Below are positions 46,475 to 56,398 of a DNA stretch of 64,000 nucleotides, piece by piece. The stretch comes from G963663365 sp963663365 (GTDB lineage: Bacteria; Hinthialibacterota; Hinthialibacteria; Hinthialibacterales; G963663365), in assembly GCA_963663365.2 (NCBI GenBank), contig CAXXIH010000004.1, positions 372,001 to 436,000 on the forward strand, in the 5' to 3' direction. The translations under genes and the position numbers were made by a program. Within the stretch, counting starts at the first letter, position 1. Every line of letters begins with the position of its first letter. Below the pieces are notes generated by a model. That model ran no database searches. It was not told the DNA's origin and saw only the letters and a program-made list of their open reading frames with translations.

Positions 46475-48034
46475 ATGACGATGACAACAGCATCGACACA
46501 TGAAGATATTCAGGACCAGTTTGTCCAAAGCGGTGTGGTTTCCGATACCGACGATTATTACAAACTCGATTCTGATTATATCAATGTAGACGGCGAGTTT
46601 ATTTCTGACCGTTTGCACGCGTCCGGCTACCTGGCCTTGCGTGAAGATACGCCGAACCGTTCCCGGCGTCCTTCCCAAGATTCCACCCGGACATATTTGC
46701 GCGAAATGGGTTCGGTCCCACTATTGACCCGCGACGAAGAAGAGTCGTTGGCACAACAGATGGATCATGGCCGTGACCTTGTACGCCGTGCTGTTCTGAA
46801 TTCTCAATATGTAATCGCCCAAATGGCGGATGTGCTGCACCAGGTCAAGGAAGGCCAGATGCAGATCGCCGATGTTTTTGAACACGATAGCGAGATGACA
46901 ACGGCATCAAACGACGATATTCCCAAGGTCGTTGTGAAACTCACCCGCCGCCAAGGCAAATTGGCCAAACAACAGAAGGATTTTCTGAAAGTCAGCACTT
47001 CGGATAAAGAATTCTGCAAACATGAAGAAAAAATGCTGAAGGCGCTTCTGGCTGTTGAATTCGATTTTGAGGCATTAGACCGTTTAATCCACCGGATGCT
47101 CGACGCTTATCGTCAATCGCTTCCGACCGAAAAACAACGCCGCAAGGTTCGATTACAGGCTCACGTAGGTCCGCGTTTCATCGGTGCGACATCTGAGGAT
47201 GTCGAGCTCGTCGGTAATGAACGCAAGGATGACGGCAAGCGCTTCGACAATATGATCAAACAGATTACGCGCGGCCATCGGATTCTGCATGATGCCAAAA
47301 TCAAGATGGTGGAAGCCAACCTTCGTTTGGTGGTTTCAATCGCCAAGAACTATCTCAACCGGGGCATGCAGTTGTTGGATCTGATCCAAGAAGGCAACAT
47401 CGGCCTTATGCGTGCAGTTGAGAAGTTTGATTTCCGTCGTGGATACAAGTTTTCAACGTACGCGACATGGTGGATTCGCCAGGCAATCACACGAGCGATT
47501 GCCGATCAGGCCCGGACCATTCGTGTTCCGGTCAACACGATTGAGACGATTAACCGCCTCCACCGCGAAACGCAACGTTTGGTCCAGGAATACGGACGTG
47601 AACCAACGGTGGAAGAGCTGGCTCATACTTTGGAAATGCCGACTGAAAAGGTCATGGCATTAACACGTGTCACTCAAAAGACAATCTCTTTGGATAGTCC
47701 GATCACAGAGGACGGTGACACAACATTTGGCGATTTGATTTCTGATAAGAATGTAAGTTCGCCTTCAACAGAGGCGACAGGCGCGATTTTATTTGATGAG
47801 ATCGCTGAGATTTTGAATACACTCACCGAGCGTGAGGAAGTTGTTTTAAGATTGCGTTTTGGCTTGGGCGATGGTGAACGGAGAAAGTTGGAAGAGGTCG
47901 GCGAGCGTTTCGGCATCACTCGTGAACGTGTACGCCAGATTGAAACCAAAGCCATCCGAAAACTTCGCCATCCGCTCCGGGCAAGGCGTCTCAAAGGTTT
48001 TCTGGACGCTGTGTTGTCCGACGAAAAACTCTGA
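46475..48034 (+). CDS. rpoD: primary RNA polymerase sigma factor (RpoD/SigA)
   Basis: The 519-residue housekeeping sigma factor carries region 1.2 (QDSTRTYLREMGSVPLLTRD), a long non-conserved insert, region 2 (ANLRLVVSIAKNYLNRGMQL, then LDLIQEGNIGLMRAVEKFDF and YATWWIRQAITRAI), region 3 and region 4.2 (LEEVGERFGITRERVRQIET). GAGAGG lies five bases before ATG 46475. A strong terminator follows. The promoter found upstream (46138-46166) would be recognised by this very protein, an autoregulatory arrangement. Confidence 0.97.
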   Translation: MTMTTASTHEDIQDQFVQSGVVSDTDDYYKLDSDYINVDGEFISDRLHASGYLALREDTPNRSRRPSQDSTRTYLREMGSVPLLTRDEEESLAQQMDHGRDLVRRAVLNSQYVIAQMADVLHQVKEGQMQIADVFEHDSEMTTASNDDIPKVVVKLTRRQGKLAKQQKDFLKVSTSDKEFCKHEEKMLKALLAVEFDFEALDRLIHRMLDAYRQSLPTEKQRRKVRLQAHVGPRFIGATSEDVELVGNERKDDGKRFDNMIKQITRGHRILHDAKIKMVEANLRLVVSIAKNYLNRGMQLLDLIQEGNIGLMRAVEKFDFRRGYKFSTYATWWIRQAITRAIADQARTIRVPVNTIETINRLHRETQRLVQEYGREPTVEELAHTLEMPTEKVMALTRVTQKTISLDSPITEDGDTTFGDLISDKNVSSPSTEATGAILFDEIAEILNTLTEREEVVLRLRFGLGDGERRKLEEVGERFGITRERVRQIETKAIRKLRHPLRARRLKGFLDAVLSDEKL

Positions 48035-48052
48035 ACGGATAGGTAATCATCG

Positions 48053-48084
48053 ATAGGGCCGGTAATCTACCGGCCCTATTTATT
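48053..48084 (+). terminator. rho-independent terminator of rpoD
   Basis: ATAGGGCCGGTA and TACCGGCCCTAT form a perfect 12-pair stem around ATC, followed by TTATT, about 20 bases past the rpoD stop. Confidence 0.9.
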
Positions 48085-48247
48085 GTATGGGTCCCAAAGC
48101 TGCAATAGTTTTACCCCCCGGAAACTCCGTGAGTTTCGTCGTAGAGACGCTCTTCCCGGCGCTCAAGTTCGGCATTCATTTGGATGACCGGCATTCGCAG
48201 GACAGATCGGTATGCCTGAAAGAGGTCAGCGCTTATTAGGGAAGCGA

Positions 48248-49177
48248 ATGTATAAACAGCTCTTTTTTTGCTGCATTCTGCTTGCGCCTGTTCTGGTATA
48301 TAGCGCTGACTTAGCATCCCCTCCTGCTGCGCAGATTCAATCTGTGTCCGATGCAACCGATACCAATGCGCCCGATTCGGAAGACGGATACGAACAGCGC
48401 GGCTACGAGGCCTATTGCAGCCGCGATTTCGATTCGGCCGTGAAGACATTTGAGTCATGGACTGCCGCTGAACCTCGCAATCCCACAGCCTGTGTATGGC
48501 TGGCCAAGGCTCTGGCCTATCAAAGCGCATCAAAAATCCGGGGCGGGAAATCCCGCATATCGATGATCGGCGAAGGCCGGCATATGCACGAACTCTATGA
48601 AAAGGCTCTAGAACTGGATTCTAATCATTATCAAGCGCGGTTGGGAAAGGCCATCTATCTGCGTATGGCTCCTGCAGCCTTTGGAGGCAGCAAAAAGGAA
48701 GCCCATGAAATTTTCGAACAGTTGCTTAAAGAACAGCCGGACAATCCATATGTCTTACATGCCTACGCCATCCTTCTGGAACAAGAAAACAAGGTTGATG
48801 AGGCGATTTCGAGAATTCAACGTGTAATTGCATTCAGCCGGAAACACGAACCTGATCCTGAATTAAGGTTGAAACTTGCCGAATGTTACTATCATGTGGG
48901 ACGAATGCTTTGGGAATATCATAAGGACGCAGTCAGCGCTCGTCCTTATTTAGAAAAGGCTGCAACGGATTGGGATTTCATGCCTGAAGCGGCGGCGCTT
49001 TTGGGCGATATTGCCCGTGAACGGGGAGAAAATGCAGTCGCAATTGCATGGTATTCACGCGCCTACAAAAATGCTGAACAGAACAACGATGAACGTACGC
49101 TTAAAGTAGCCGAGCGTGCGCTTAAAAAGTACAAAGTCAATCCCGGACAACCGGAGATGGCGGACGCAAAAAAATAA
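48248..49177 (+). CDS. exported tetratricopeptide-repeat protein
   Basis: This 309-residue protein has a signal peptide (YKQLFFCCILLAPVLVYSAD), then helical repeats of TPR type (YEAYCSRDFDSAVKTFESWT; MHELYEKALELDSNHYQARL; HAYAILLEQENKVDEAISRI; LLGDIARERGENAVAIAWYS). AGGGA sits five bases before ATG 48248; the frame extends to 48212. TPR proteins mediate protein contacts. The location suggests the periplasm or outer membrane. It is a separate unit between rpoD and comEC. Confidence 0.75.
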   Translation: MYKQLFFCCILLAPVLVYSADLASPPAAQIQSVSDATDTNAPDSEDGYEQRGYEAYCSRDFDSAVKTFESWTAAEPRNPTACVWLAKALAYQSASKIRGGKSRISMIGEGRHMHELYEKALELDSNHYQARLGKAIYLRMAPAAFGGSKKEAHEIFEQLLKEQPDNPYVLHAYAILLEQENKVDEAISRIQRVIAFSRKHEPDPELRLKLAECYYHVGRMLWEYHKDAVSARPYLEKAATDWDFMPEAAALLGDIARERGENAVAIAWYSRAYKNAEQNNDERTLKVAERALKKYKVNPGQPEMADAKK

Positions 49178-49209
49178 CAGCCTTCTAAAGACGCCGCTGT
49201 TTTCTTCTA

Positions 49210-51804
49210 CTACTCATAAAGAGTACAGACATTCCTTGTCCGGCTCCCCCAAACAATGGCCGGTTTGCCATGCCGAAGATGGATACGAACTGTTCCGTCC
49301 CGGTCGGTCCGCATGATGTGTGTCCCTGCTCCAGTCAAACGATTCAGGGTTTCAGGATGCGGATGGCCATATGAGTTGCGCCCTAATTCGATGACTGCCA
49401 ATTCCGGGCGCGCCAGATCCAGTAATTCCCATGAAGTGCTTGTACGAGAACCATGGTGGGGGACTTTCAGTATGTTTACATCGCCTAGAAGATCATGACG
49501 GACCAATCCTTTCTCAGTTTCGCCGTCAATATCTCCTGTTAATAAAAACCGGCTGCCCTCCATTTGAACCAGCAAGACCACAGACAATCCATTTACGCTG
49601 GTTGTAGCCTCAACGCATATTTGTCGATCATGCGGTGGCGGATGAATGGCTTCTACATCGAATCCGGGCAATCCTTCAATCCGGTCCCCGCGGGCAAGTA
49701 TTTGGATTGGAACTTCATTAACTTGTGCCGATTGCAGAAAATGTTGATAAGCCGCTGTTGGCTTTGAGACTCCCGGAGTGACCACCATCCGAACCTTGAA
49801 ACTGGACATGACTTCGGGGATCGCGCCGATATGGTCTTCTTCAGGATGAGTAAGCACGATCAGATCGATCTGTTCAATATCCTGAGACCGCAAATATTGA
49901 ACGAGCCCCGGTTCATACGGAGATTCCGGGTTGGGAGGTGCGCCTCCATCAACAAGAACGACTGTTCCTTGCCGGGAACGCAGCAATGTGGCATCGCCTT
50001 GCCCCAAACAAAGAAAATCAGCATAGGCCGGCCGGAGGTAGCCCCAAGCCGCATTGCTTACGGCTGCGAATGCAAATAATCCCAAAACTAGAGCCGACCG
50101 GGGAGCCTTAAGATGCCCTCCCGGATTGAGACAGTCTTTGCGTATCGCCAATACTGCCATGCTTCCAAGCAGAGCAATAAAGACCGGCGGTGCAAAATGT
50201 CCGACTTCAAAATGTGCATACGGTAAAGATGAGGAAACATCCGCAATAGAAATTAATGTCCGCGTCAAGAAACCGGCGGTGGATGCGAAAGGCTCGGCAA
50301 TCCATGCAATTCCGCATAATGACAACAGCAACCAAATATAGGCGGAAAATAGAAGCGCCATGGTGACGGGGATTGCGGCCAGATTGGCAATTACGGCAAC
50401 CGGAGCACATCGTCCGAAGTGATATAAAAGGAGCGGGCATGTCACCACAGTTGCCAACGCAGAGACTTCTATGCTTATAACCAGCCACCGCCAGCACTGC
50501 GCGGCAAAACCTACTGATTGTCCATGCCAACGGGGCATCATCAAAATAAGCGCGGCGACAACCAGAAATGAAAGTTGAAAGGATACACCCCAGGCTTGGG
50601 CCGGCTGAACCAATAATAGAGCAAGCAACGCAGCGGCTAAGGCATTCAATGAGTCAGAAGGCCGCGAAAGCAAGATACTGCCTGCTAAAATCCCAGCCAT
50701 TATCGCCGCGCGAATAGTCGGAATACGCGGACCAACCAATGCCACAAAGGCAAGAAGCAACAAAGGCGTGAGCCAGGCCACCCAGCGCCGCCGAAAACCG
50801 ATTGCACGTAACAAGAAAAGAACGCCTCCCAGCCACAAGGCTGTATGCAGTCCGCTAATGGCTGTTAAGTGCATTAAGCCTGAATTTACAAAAGCCTCAC
50901 GAATTCCCGGTTCAAGAAGGCCGCGCCTTCCCAAAGTTAGCGTCACCAAAAGATCTGCAACTTCTGGTGAAAAGCGTGAACGAACCAACCGTTCGGCCTC
51001 AAAACTCCGGCAACGCCACCAGGTCCACCATGAGAAACGATGTGTAGTAGAAGATATATTGCTAAGTTTCTTCCCCTCTCCAATTTCATAGGCACGCCCC
51101 GCCAGACCTTCAGCATAAAAATGTGTACGCGCATCAAATCCACCGGGAAATGCGGCACTCCGCACAGGCATAAAACGCACAGATGCGCTAAACCAATCTC
51201 CAGGTTGCAGCATGCACAATTCCGAAAATGGTTCCGGATGAAATTCAATTGTGCCGGGAATGGATTTCATGACATTCTGATATTGAAGTTCAACGCTCCC
51301 GATCCGGATGCGCGTACGACCTTGTGAATCAGAACCAACATCAGAAACACAACCGATCAGCTCATGGGGACCGGAGCGAGAGAGCTCCAACATAAACCGG
51401 TCTTGCTCGGACCAACGCAGTTCCAAGTATTCCACACGCAAAATACCGGCAAGAGCCGCCAGCAAAGCAAACATCAAAATGCGCGAGCTGTTTCTCCGCA
51501 AAAGACGGGAGTGTAATCCACCCCAAATCAGAGCGGGAAGAACAAGCAGCGCAATCCACACCGGCATGATCGGGATGGGAAACAACCGGGCAGCAGCTAG
51601 TCCGCACAAATACCCTAAGGCAACTTTGACCAAGGGCCGCGAAGGCGGCGTGGGCGTTATATCCGATACGGGGGCGGCAAAATGGAAAATTCTCCGAATC
51701 CGGTCAAGCATTCGGCCGAGAGGCCGCCGGAGGGAGATCAATCCAGTCACCAAGTCATATCGGTGTGGCCCTTTGCCGGAATCTGGTAGATTATGAGTTT
51801 GCAT
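49210..51804 (-). CDS. comEC: ComEC/Rec2-type competence DNA uptake protein
   Basis: The 864-residue protein has the full ComEC layout: two N-terminal membrane helices and a DUF4131-like outside domain (to about 260), a multi-helix channel (SGLMHLTAISGLHTALWLGG, SFQLSFLVVAALIL), and a C-terminal metallo-beta-lactamase domain (FLCLGQGDATLLRS, LIVLTHPEEDHIGAIPEV, NILKVPHHGSRTST). The lactamase metal motif reads THPEEDH, a family variant of THxHxDH. It imports single-stranded DNA across the inner membrane in competent cells. No ribosome site is strong at ATG 51804. Confidence 0.9.
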   Translation of the reverse strand: MQTHNLPDSGKGPHRYDLVTGLISLRRPLGRMLDRIRRIFHFAAPVSDITPTPPSRPLVKVALGYLCGLAAARLFPIPIMPVWIALLVLPALIWGGLHSRLLRRNSSRILMFALLAALAGILRVEYLELRWSEQDRFMLELSRSGPHELIGCVSDVGSDSQGRTRIRIGSVELQYQNVMKSIPGTIEFHPEPFSELCMLQPGDWFSASVRFMPVRSAAFPGGFDARTHFYAEGLAGRAYEIGEGKKLSNISSTTHRFSWWTWWRCRSFEAERLVRSRFSPEVADLLVTLTLGRRGLLEPGIREAFVNSGLMHLTAISGLHTALWLGGVLFLLRAIGFRRRWVAWLTPLLLLAFVALVGPRIPTIRAAIMAGILAGSILLSRPSDSLNALAAALLALLLVQPAQAWGVSFQLSFLVVAALILMMPRWHGQSVGFAAQCWRWLVISIEVSALATVVTCPLLLYHFGRCAPVAVIANLAAIPVTMALLFSAYIWLLLSLCGIAWIAEPFASTAGFLTRTLISIADVSSSLPYAHFEVGHFAPPVFIALLGSMAVLAIRKDCLNPGGHLKAPRSALVLGLFAFAAVSNAAWGYLRPAYADFLCLGQGDATLLRSRQGTVVLVDGGAPPNPESPYEPGLVQYLRSQDIEQIDLIVLTHPEEDHIGAIPEVMSSFKVRMVVTPGVSKPTAAYQHFLQSAQVNEVPIQILARGDRIEGLPGFDVEAIHPPPHDRQICVEATTSVNGLSVVLLVQMEGSRFLLTGDIDGETEKGLVRHDLLGDVNILKVPHHGSRTSTSWELLDLARPELAVIELGRNSYGHPHPETLNRLTGAGTHIMRTDRDGTVRIHLRHGKPAIVWGSRTRNVCTLYE

Positions 51805-51858
51805 GGCGCATACGAACGTGATAAGCCTAATCGTTTGCCATCATCCCGGAGGCTTAAA

Positions 51859-53595
51859 ATGCAAAGTGGTTTTTTTACCCTGCTTACAGCTTTAGCAGCC
51901 TATATAGGCTTCATCGTCGCCTATCTTGTTTACGGACGCTACCTCTCTAACCGGGTTTTTAATTTTCTTGACGAAAGTGAAATGCCCAGCCAGACCCTGA
52001 ACGATGGGCACGATTACGTGCCTTCGCGGCGAGCTGTGCTTTTTGGGCATCACTTCACCTCCATTGCCGGAGCCGGTCCGATTGTCGGTCCGGCCATCGC
52101 CGTTGTCTGGGGATGGCTTCCCGCCCTTTTGTGGGTGGTTTTTGGAGCAATCTTCATGGGTGCGGTGCATGATTTTTGCGCGTTGGCCGTCTCGGCCCGC
52201 AATCAAGGCAGGTCGTTGGTCGATATCTCCCGGGAAATCATGAATCCCCGGGTGCGCTTTATCTTTTTTATCTTTATCTACATCACGCTAACGATGGTCT
52301 TGGCCACGTTCCTGTTTTTCATGGCAAAACTCTTTATCGGATATTCTCATTCCGTTTTTCCGGTATGGATTCAAATCCCCATCGCAGTAGGGATGGGCAT
52401 CATGCTTCGACGTGGTGGGAATCTGACTTTTTGGGGTCTTTTGTCTCTTATTCTGGTGTTATTGACCGTTTGGATCGGGCAGGATTATGTGAGTTGGGAC
52501 ATTGCCCGTTTCCTGCCTGCCGACAATAAAGATCTTCTATCCCCCTATTTTGTATGGGTTGTGCTGTTGCTGATTTACGCATTCATTGCATCTATTTTAC
52601 CGGTTCAATGGCTGCTGCAACCACGCGATTTTCTCAATTCGCTCTGGTTATATGTGGGTATGGGTGGCGTCATCGTCGGATTCCTGATTTCTCCGCAGCC
52701 GTTTGTGGACGCCACACCGGTACGCGAAGTTCCGGGCTTACCCCCGATATTTCCGCTTTTGTTCGTCGTGATTGCTTGTGGCGCGGTTTCCGGTTTTCAC
52801 TGTCTGGTATCTTCGGGAACCACCTCCAAACAATTGGCATGTGCCAAAGACGCTTTGCCTATTGGCTATGGCTCCATGCTGCTGGAAGGTGCGTTGGCGG
52901 TTTTGGTGATTGTGGTGTGTTGCAGCGGTGTTGCGCCTGAATTCTGGGCGAATGCCACAAAAGGCTATGGCTCATGGGCCGGGGCCAAAAAGGGTGCACT
53001 CGATGCTTTTGTTGTCGGCAGCGGGAATTACCTATCTCAGATAGGGCTTAAACAGACTTTTGCACAAACTGTTATGGCTGTGATTGTCGTGTCATTTTGC
53101 GGCACAACATTGGATACAGCCACACGCATCCAGCGTTATGTCATCAGTGAATTGGGCGCTTCGATGAATCAGCAATGGTTAACCCGCCCAATGGTCGCCA
53201 CAACCTTGGCATGCCTTTCGGCGCTGGCGCTTTCTATGTTTCGCGATCCGGCAACGGGCTACATGGGCGGCGGTGGATACTTGTTATGGCCGTTATTTGG
53301 AAATCTAAACCAAATGCTGGCCTGTTTGGCATTATTGGTAGGTACCGTTTATCTCGCCAAACGCGGCAAGCCGCTGGTCTACACGTTTATTCCCTTCTTG
53401 TTCATGCTTATCACAACGGGATGCGCCATTTTCCAGCAAACCAAGGGATTCATTACTGCTGAGCAGCCCAATTATCTATTGTTTGGCGTTTCGGCAGCCG
53501 TAATTGTGATCGAGATATGGATGCTCATTGAAGGGATAATTTGCCTTATGGAAAGAATGAGCGAATACAAAGCGGAACATCAAGCAGCCGCCTAA
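51859..53595 (+). CDS. cstA: carbon starvation protein CstA family transporter
   Basis: The 578-residue protein has about 16 membrane segments and the CstA pattern: VAYLVYGRYLSNRVF, then FGHHFTSIAGAGPIVGPAIA, DFCALAVSARNQGRSL and GFHCLVSSGTTSKQ. CstA-type proteins import peptides or pyruvate when carbon is scarce. GGAGG lies six bases before ATG 51859; a start at 51793 would overlap the divergent comEC gene. No LytS/LytT-type regulator is nearby. Confidence 0.92.
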   Translation: MQSGFFTLLTALAAYIGFIVAYLVYGRYLSNRVFNFLDESEMPSQTLNDGHDYVPSRRAVLFGHHFTSIAGAGPIVGPAIAVVWGWLPALLWVVFGAIFMGAVHDFCALAVSARNQGRSLVDISREIMNPRVRFIFFIFIYITLTMVLATFLFFMAKLFIGYSHSVFPVWIQIPIAVGMGIMLRRGGNLTFWGLLSLILVLLTVWIGQDYVSWDIARFLPADNKDLLSPYFVWVVLLLIYAFIASILPVQWLLQPRDFLNSLWLYVGMGGVIVGFLISPQPFVDATPVREVPGLPPIFPLLFVVIACGAVSGFHCLVSSGTTSKQLACAKDALPIGYGSMLLEGALAVLVIVVCCSGVAPEFWANATKGYGSWAGAKKGALDAFVVGSGNYLSQIGLKQTFAQTVMAVIVVSFCGTTLDTATRIQRYVISELGASMNQQWLTRPMVATTLACLSALALSMFRDPATGYMGGGGYLLWPLFGNLNQMLACLALLVGTVYLAKRGKPLVYTFIPFLFMLITTGCAIFQQTKGFITAEQPNYLLFGVSAAVIVIEIWMLIEGIICLMERMSEYKAEHQAAA

Positions 53596-53655
53596 TCGAA
53601 ATTCCGGCATGAACCATAACAAAGAGTATCCGGTTTAGCTTTCGGATAGGCGCGT

Positions 53656-54018
53656 TTAATTGTCCTTTGCCTCTTCCAGACGCTGGATTCTCCGGGAAAG
53701 CTGCTTCTGAGACCGATAGATCGTGAATACGATTGCAAAAACGACAATCCATACTACAAAAGAGGACAGCGCAAGATAAAGAACCTTGGGATTGGAAGAC
53801 ATCTTCCAGCCTTCATTGGCGGCTTCCATCGGTTGAGCGAATCCCGCCCGGGATGCAGCCAATACGAAAAACAAAAAAATGACGCTCGAAAACCGGCAAA
53901 AGGCAGTCGTTGCTGTTGAAAGAAATCTCATGTATCTCACTCCTAAGTTACGGCTCATCGCTTCCATTGTTTCGGTCATTAGCATTTCATAAATCACATA
54001 AAAGACGGCAACAATCAA
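53656..54018 (-). CDS. CcmD-like heme exporter accessory protein
   Basis: This 120-residue protein ends in a single membrane segment with the CcmD pattern YLALSSFVVWIVVFAIVFTI followed by YRSQKQLSRRIQRLEEAKD. It overlaps the ccmC gene by four bases (ATGA), the usual coupling of these two. CcmD is normally 40-70 residues; here the frame adds a hydrophobic N-terminal stretch (perhaps a signal segment, FSSVIFLFFVLAASRAGFAQ). CcmD releases the heme-bound CcmE from CcmC in cytochrome c maturation. Confidence 0.7.
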   Translation of the reverse strand: MIVAVFYVIYEMLMTETMEAMSRNLGVRYMRFLSTATTAFCRFSSVIFLFFVLAASRAGFAQPMEAANEGWKMSSNPKVLYLALSSFVVWIVVFAIVFTIYRSQKQLSRRIQRLEEAKDN

Positions 54019-54767
54019 ACCTGTATGGTTTGTGAACCGGCAAGCAGACGCTCACGTTCTTTTTGATGTTCCAAAGAATTGATTTCGGCTGTAAGCCGTA
54101 ACTGATTATGGCGCAGCAAAAGCAACACAACAAAAAGCAACACCTGTGCAATAAAAGCGACGAGGAGAGTGTATTTCATAGATGGATCGCCCAAACCGCC
54201 GCCGACTTTCTCTTGCATAATCACCGGTGATGGATGAGTTGCATTCCACCATTTCACCGAATAATGAACGATAGGCAGGTCGGCCATACCCAAAATGGCC
54301 AACACGGCGCAGAATTTTGCGCGCTTGTCGGGCCGATCCACAACAAGCCTCAACAGCAAATAGACACCGTAAATGAGCCACAACACAAAGGCTGAGGTCA
54401 AACGAGGATCCCAGGTCCAGAAATGGCCCCAAACCGGCTTGGCCCATAGCGGCCCCGTGATAATCATGATGGAGGCAAATCCCATCCCGATTTCACCTGC
54501 CGATTGTGCCATGCGATCCCAGCCGATACGGCCACCCCACAACAAGGCACAACTTGACAGAAAAAGCACGGTGTAAGCGAGATACGTCACAAATGCTGCT
54601 GGTACATGTAAATACATAATCAGCTGCACAATTCCCATCGTCCGTTCCGGGACAGCATAAAAAAAGATCATCCATGTCGCGGCCAACATGCAGACCATGG
54701 CCAACACGCTTGCAGGAAGGATCAAGCGGCGAGCAATGCGGTCCATACGAATGCTTTCGCGATTCAT
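54015..54767 (-). CDS. ccmC: heme exporter / cytochrome c biogenesis protein CcmC
   Basis: This is a six-helix membrane protein of 250 residues with the tryptophan-rich heme-handling loop WGHFWTWDPRLTSAF and flanking His residues (MYLHVPAAF, DLPIVHYSVKWWNATHPSP). CcmC presents heme to CcmE during cytochrome c maturation. GAGGA lies eight bases before ATG 54767. It is followed by the CcmD-like gene; CcmA, CcmB, CcmE and CcmF are not in the window. Confidence 0.92.
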   Translation of the reverse strand: MNRESIRMDRIARRLILPASVLAMVCMLAATWMIFFYAVPERTMGIVQLIMYLHVPAAFVTYLAYTVLFLSSCALLWGGRIGWDRMAQSAGEIGMGFASIMIITGPLWAKPVWGHFWTWDPRLTSAFVLWLIYGVYLLLRLVVDRPDKRAKFCAVLAILGMADLPIVHYSVKWWNATHPSPVIMQEKVGGGLGDPSMKYTLLVAFIAQVLLFVVLLLLRHNQLRLTAEINSLEHQKERERLLAGSQTIQV

Positions 54768-54922
54768 CTATCAAGTCCTCTCCAAAAAGTGTAAAGCGCC
54801 AGCCACCGGAGGTTACAAGCCTTGGCCTGAAGATCACAGACCGGCTGGGGTATTGGTGACTCGCACAATCCTGGACTCACTGATACCTTCGCTTTGATTC
54901 ATGACTGCTTGCGGAGACCCAC

Positions 54923-56365
54923 ATGGCATACGAAATGGTCATCGGTTTTGAAACCCATGCCGAGCTGAAAACAAAATCCAAAATCTTCGATCCCTGTAAA
55001 GCCGAATTTGGAGGGGATCCCAATACGCATGTCTGTCCCGTCTGTTTGGGATTACCCGGTACGCTTCCCGTACTGAATAAGAATAGCTTGGATATGGCTC
55101 TCAAAGTGTGTGTGGCGCTTGACTGTGACATTCCGGAAGTGACTGTTTTTGACCGTAAGCACTACTACTACCCGGACTTGCCGAAGAATTATCAAATCAG
55201 CCAGGAATATATGCCGTTGGGCCGCGGCGGTGGAATCAACATCATCACTCAGAATGGTGAAAAGTTCATCCGCATGAACAACATTCATTTGGAGGAAGAT
55301 GCCGGAAAGGCCATGCATGATACGCACGGCCGCATTCCCATTACTCATGTGGATTTAAACCGGGCAGGCACCACCTTGTTGGAGATTGTCTCTGAACCGG
55401 ATCTGCGCAGCCCCGAAGAAGCTGAAAGTTTTATGAAAACCATGCGCAGCCTGCTCCGCTATCTGGATGTGTGTGACTGCAAAATGCAGGAAGGCTCGCT
55501 TCGTTTTGAACTAAATATCTCATTGCGCCCCCAAGGCTCAGAACAATTGGGCACAAAGGTGGAAGTCAAAAACGTCGGCTCCATCCGTTCGGTATTGCGT
55601 GCTTTGGATTACGAGGTCCGCCGTCAAACCGAAGTATTGAAAGATGGCGGAACTTTGGTCCAAGAGACACGTCTGTGGGATGACGAGCGCGGCGAAACAA
55701 GGCCAATGCGCTCAAAAGAAGGTGCTAAGGATTATCGTTATTTCCCCGAGCCGGACATCCCGCCCCTTCACGTGGATCGTGACCATCTAAAACAAATCGG
55801 CAGCTGCCTGCCGGAACTGCGTGATGCCAAACGCAAACGTTATATCGAGGAGTATGGCCTGCCGGAGTACGATGCGGCCGTCCTATCTGAAGACCGGGGT
55901 GTTGCCGGCTTTTTCGACAGTTGCTGCCAAGCCAATCTCAATGCCGCCAAAACCTTCAGTAATTGGATCATGACTCATGTCTTGGCGGAATTAAAAGACG
56001 AAGATATGGAAATCACCGACCTTAAGGTGACGCCGCCGCATCTGGTCGAACTTGAGAAATTGGTTACGGGCGGAACGATTACCAACAATATTGCCAAAAA
56101 ACTCTTCAGAGACATGTTGGCCGATGGCGAAATGCCCGCATCCCTGGTCGAGAAAAAGGGCTTGAAACAGGTGAGCGACGAAGGGGCTATCGGTAAGACC
56201 GTAGATGAGGTTATTGCCGCGAATCCCGATCCGTGGAGCAACTTCCTCGGCGGCAAAGAATCGGCTCTCAATTTCTTGGTAGGCCAGGTTATGCGTAAAA
56301 CGCGCGGCCAGGCCCAACCCGATGTGGTACAAAAGATATTCCGGGACCGCGCGGAAAAAAGTTAA
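54923..56365 (+). CDS. gatB: aspartyl/glutamyl-tRNA(Asn/Gln) amidotransferase subunit B
   Basis: GatB is the kinase-like subunit of the GatCAB complex that converts Glu-tRNA(Gln) or Asp-tRNA(Asn) to the amide form. The 480-residue protein has IGFETHAELKTKSKIFDPCK (family IGLEVHxQLxTxSKxF), the zinc-site CPVCLGLPGTLPVLN, FDRKHYYYPDLPKNYQIS, DLNRAGTTLLEIVSEPDL and the C-terminal YqeY-like tail (FLVGQVMRKTRGQAQPDV). It stands alone: gatA and gatC are not adjacent. Confidence 0.96.
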   Translation: MAYEMVIGFETHAELKTKSKIFDPCKAEFGGDPNTHVCPVCLGLPGTLPVLNKNSLDMALKVCVALDCDIPEVTVFDRKHYYYPDLPKNYQISQEYMPLGRGGGINIITQNGEKFIRMNNIHLEEDAGKAMHDTHGRIPITHVDLNRAGTTLLEIVSEPDLRSPEEAESFMKTMRSLLRYLDVCDCKMQEGSLRFELNISLRPQGSEQLGTKVEVKNVGSIRSVLRALDYEVRRQTEVLKDGGTLVQETRLWDDERGETRPMRSKEGAKDYRYFPEPDIPPLHVDRDHLKQIGSCLPELRDAKRKRYIEEYGLPEYDAAVLSEDRGVAGFFDSCCQANLNAAKTFSNWIMTHVLAELKDEDMEITDLKVTPPHLVELEKLVTGGTITNNIAKKLFRDMLADGEMPASLVEKKGLKQVSDEGAIGKTVDEVIAANPDPWSNFLGGKESALNFLVGQVMRKTRGQAQPDVVQKIFRDRAEKS

Positions 56366-56398
56366 TCCAAATCACGTTTTCCCTGCGGCAGGCATACC

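Noticed and set aside
48111..48533. 140-codon minus-strand frame over the TPR gene start
   Set aside because: Shadow of the TPR gene's signal peptide region.
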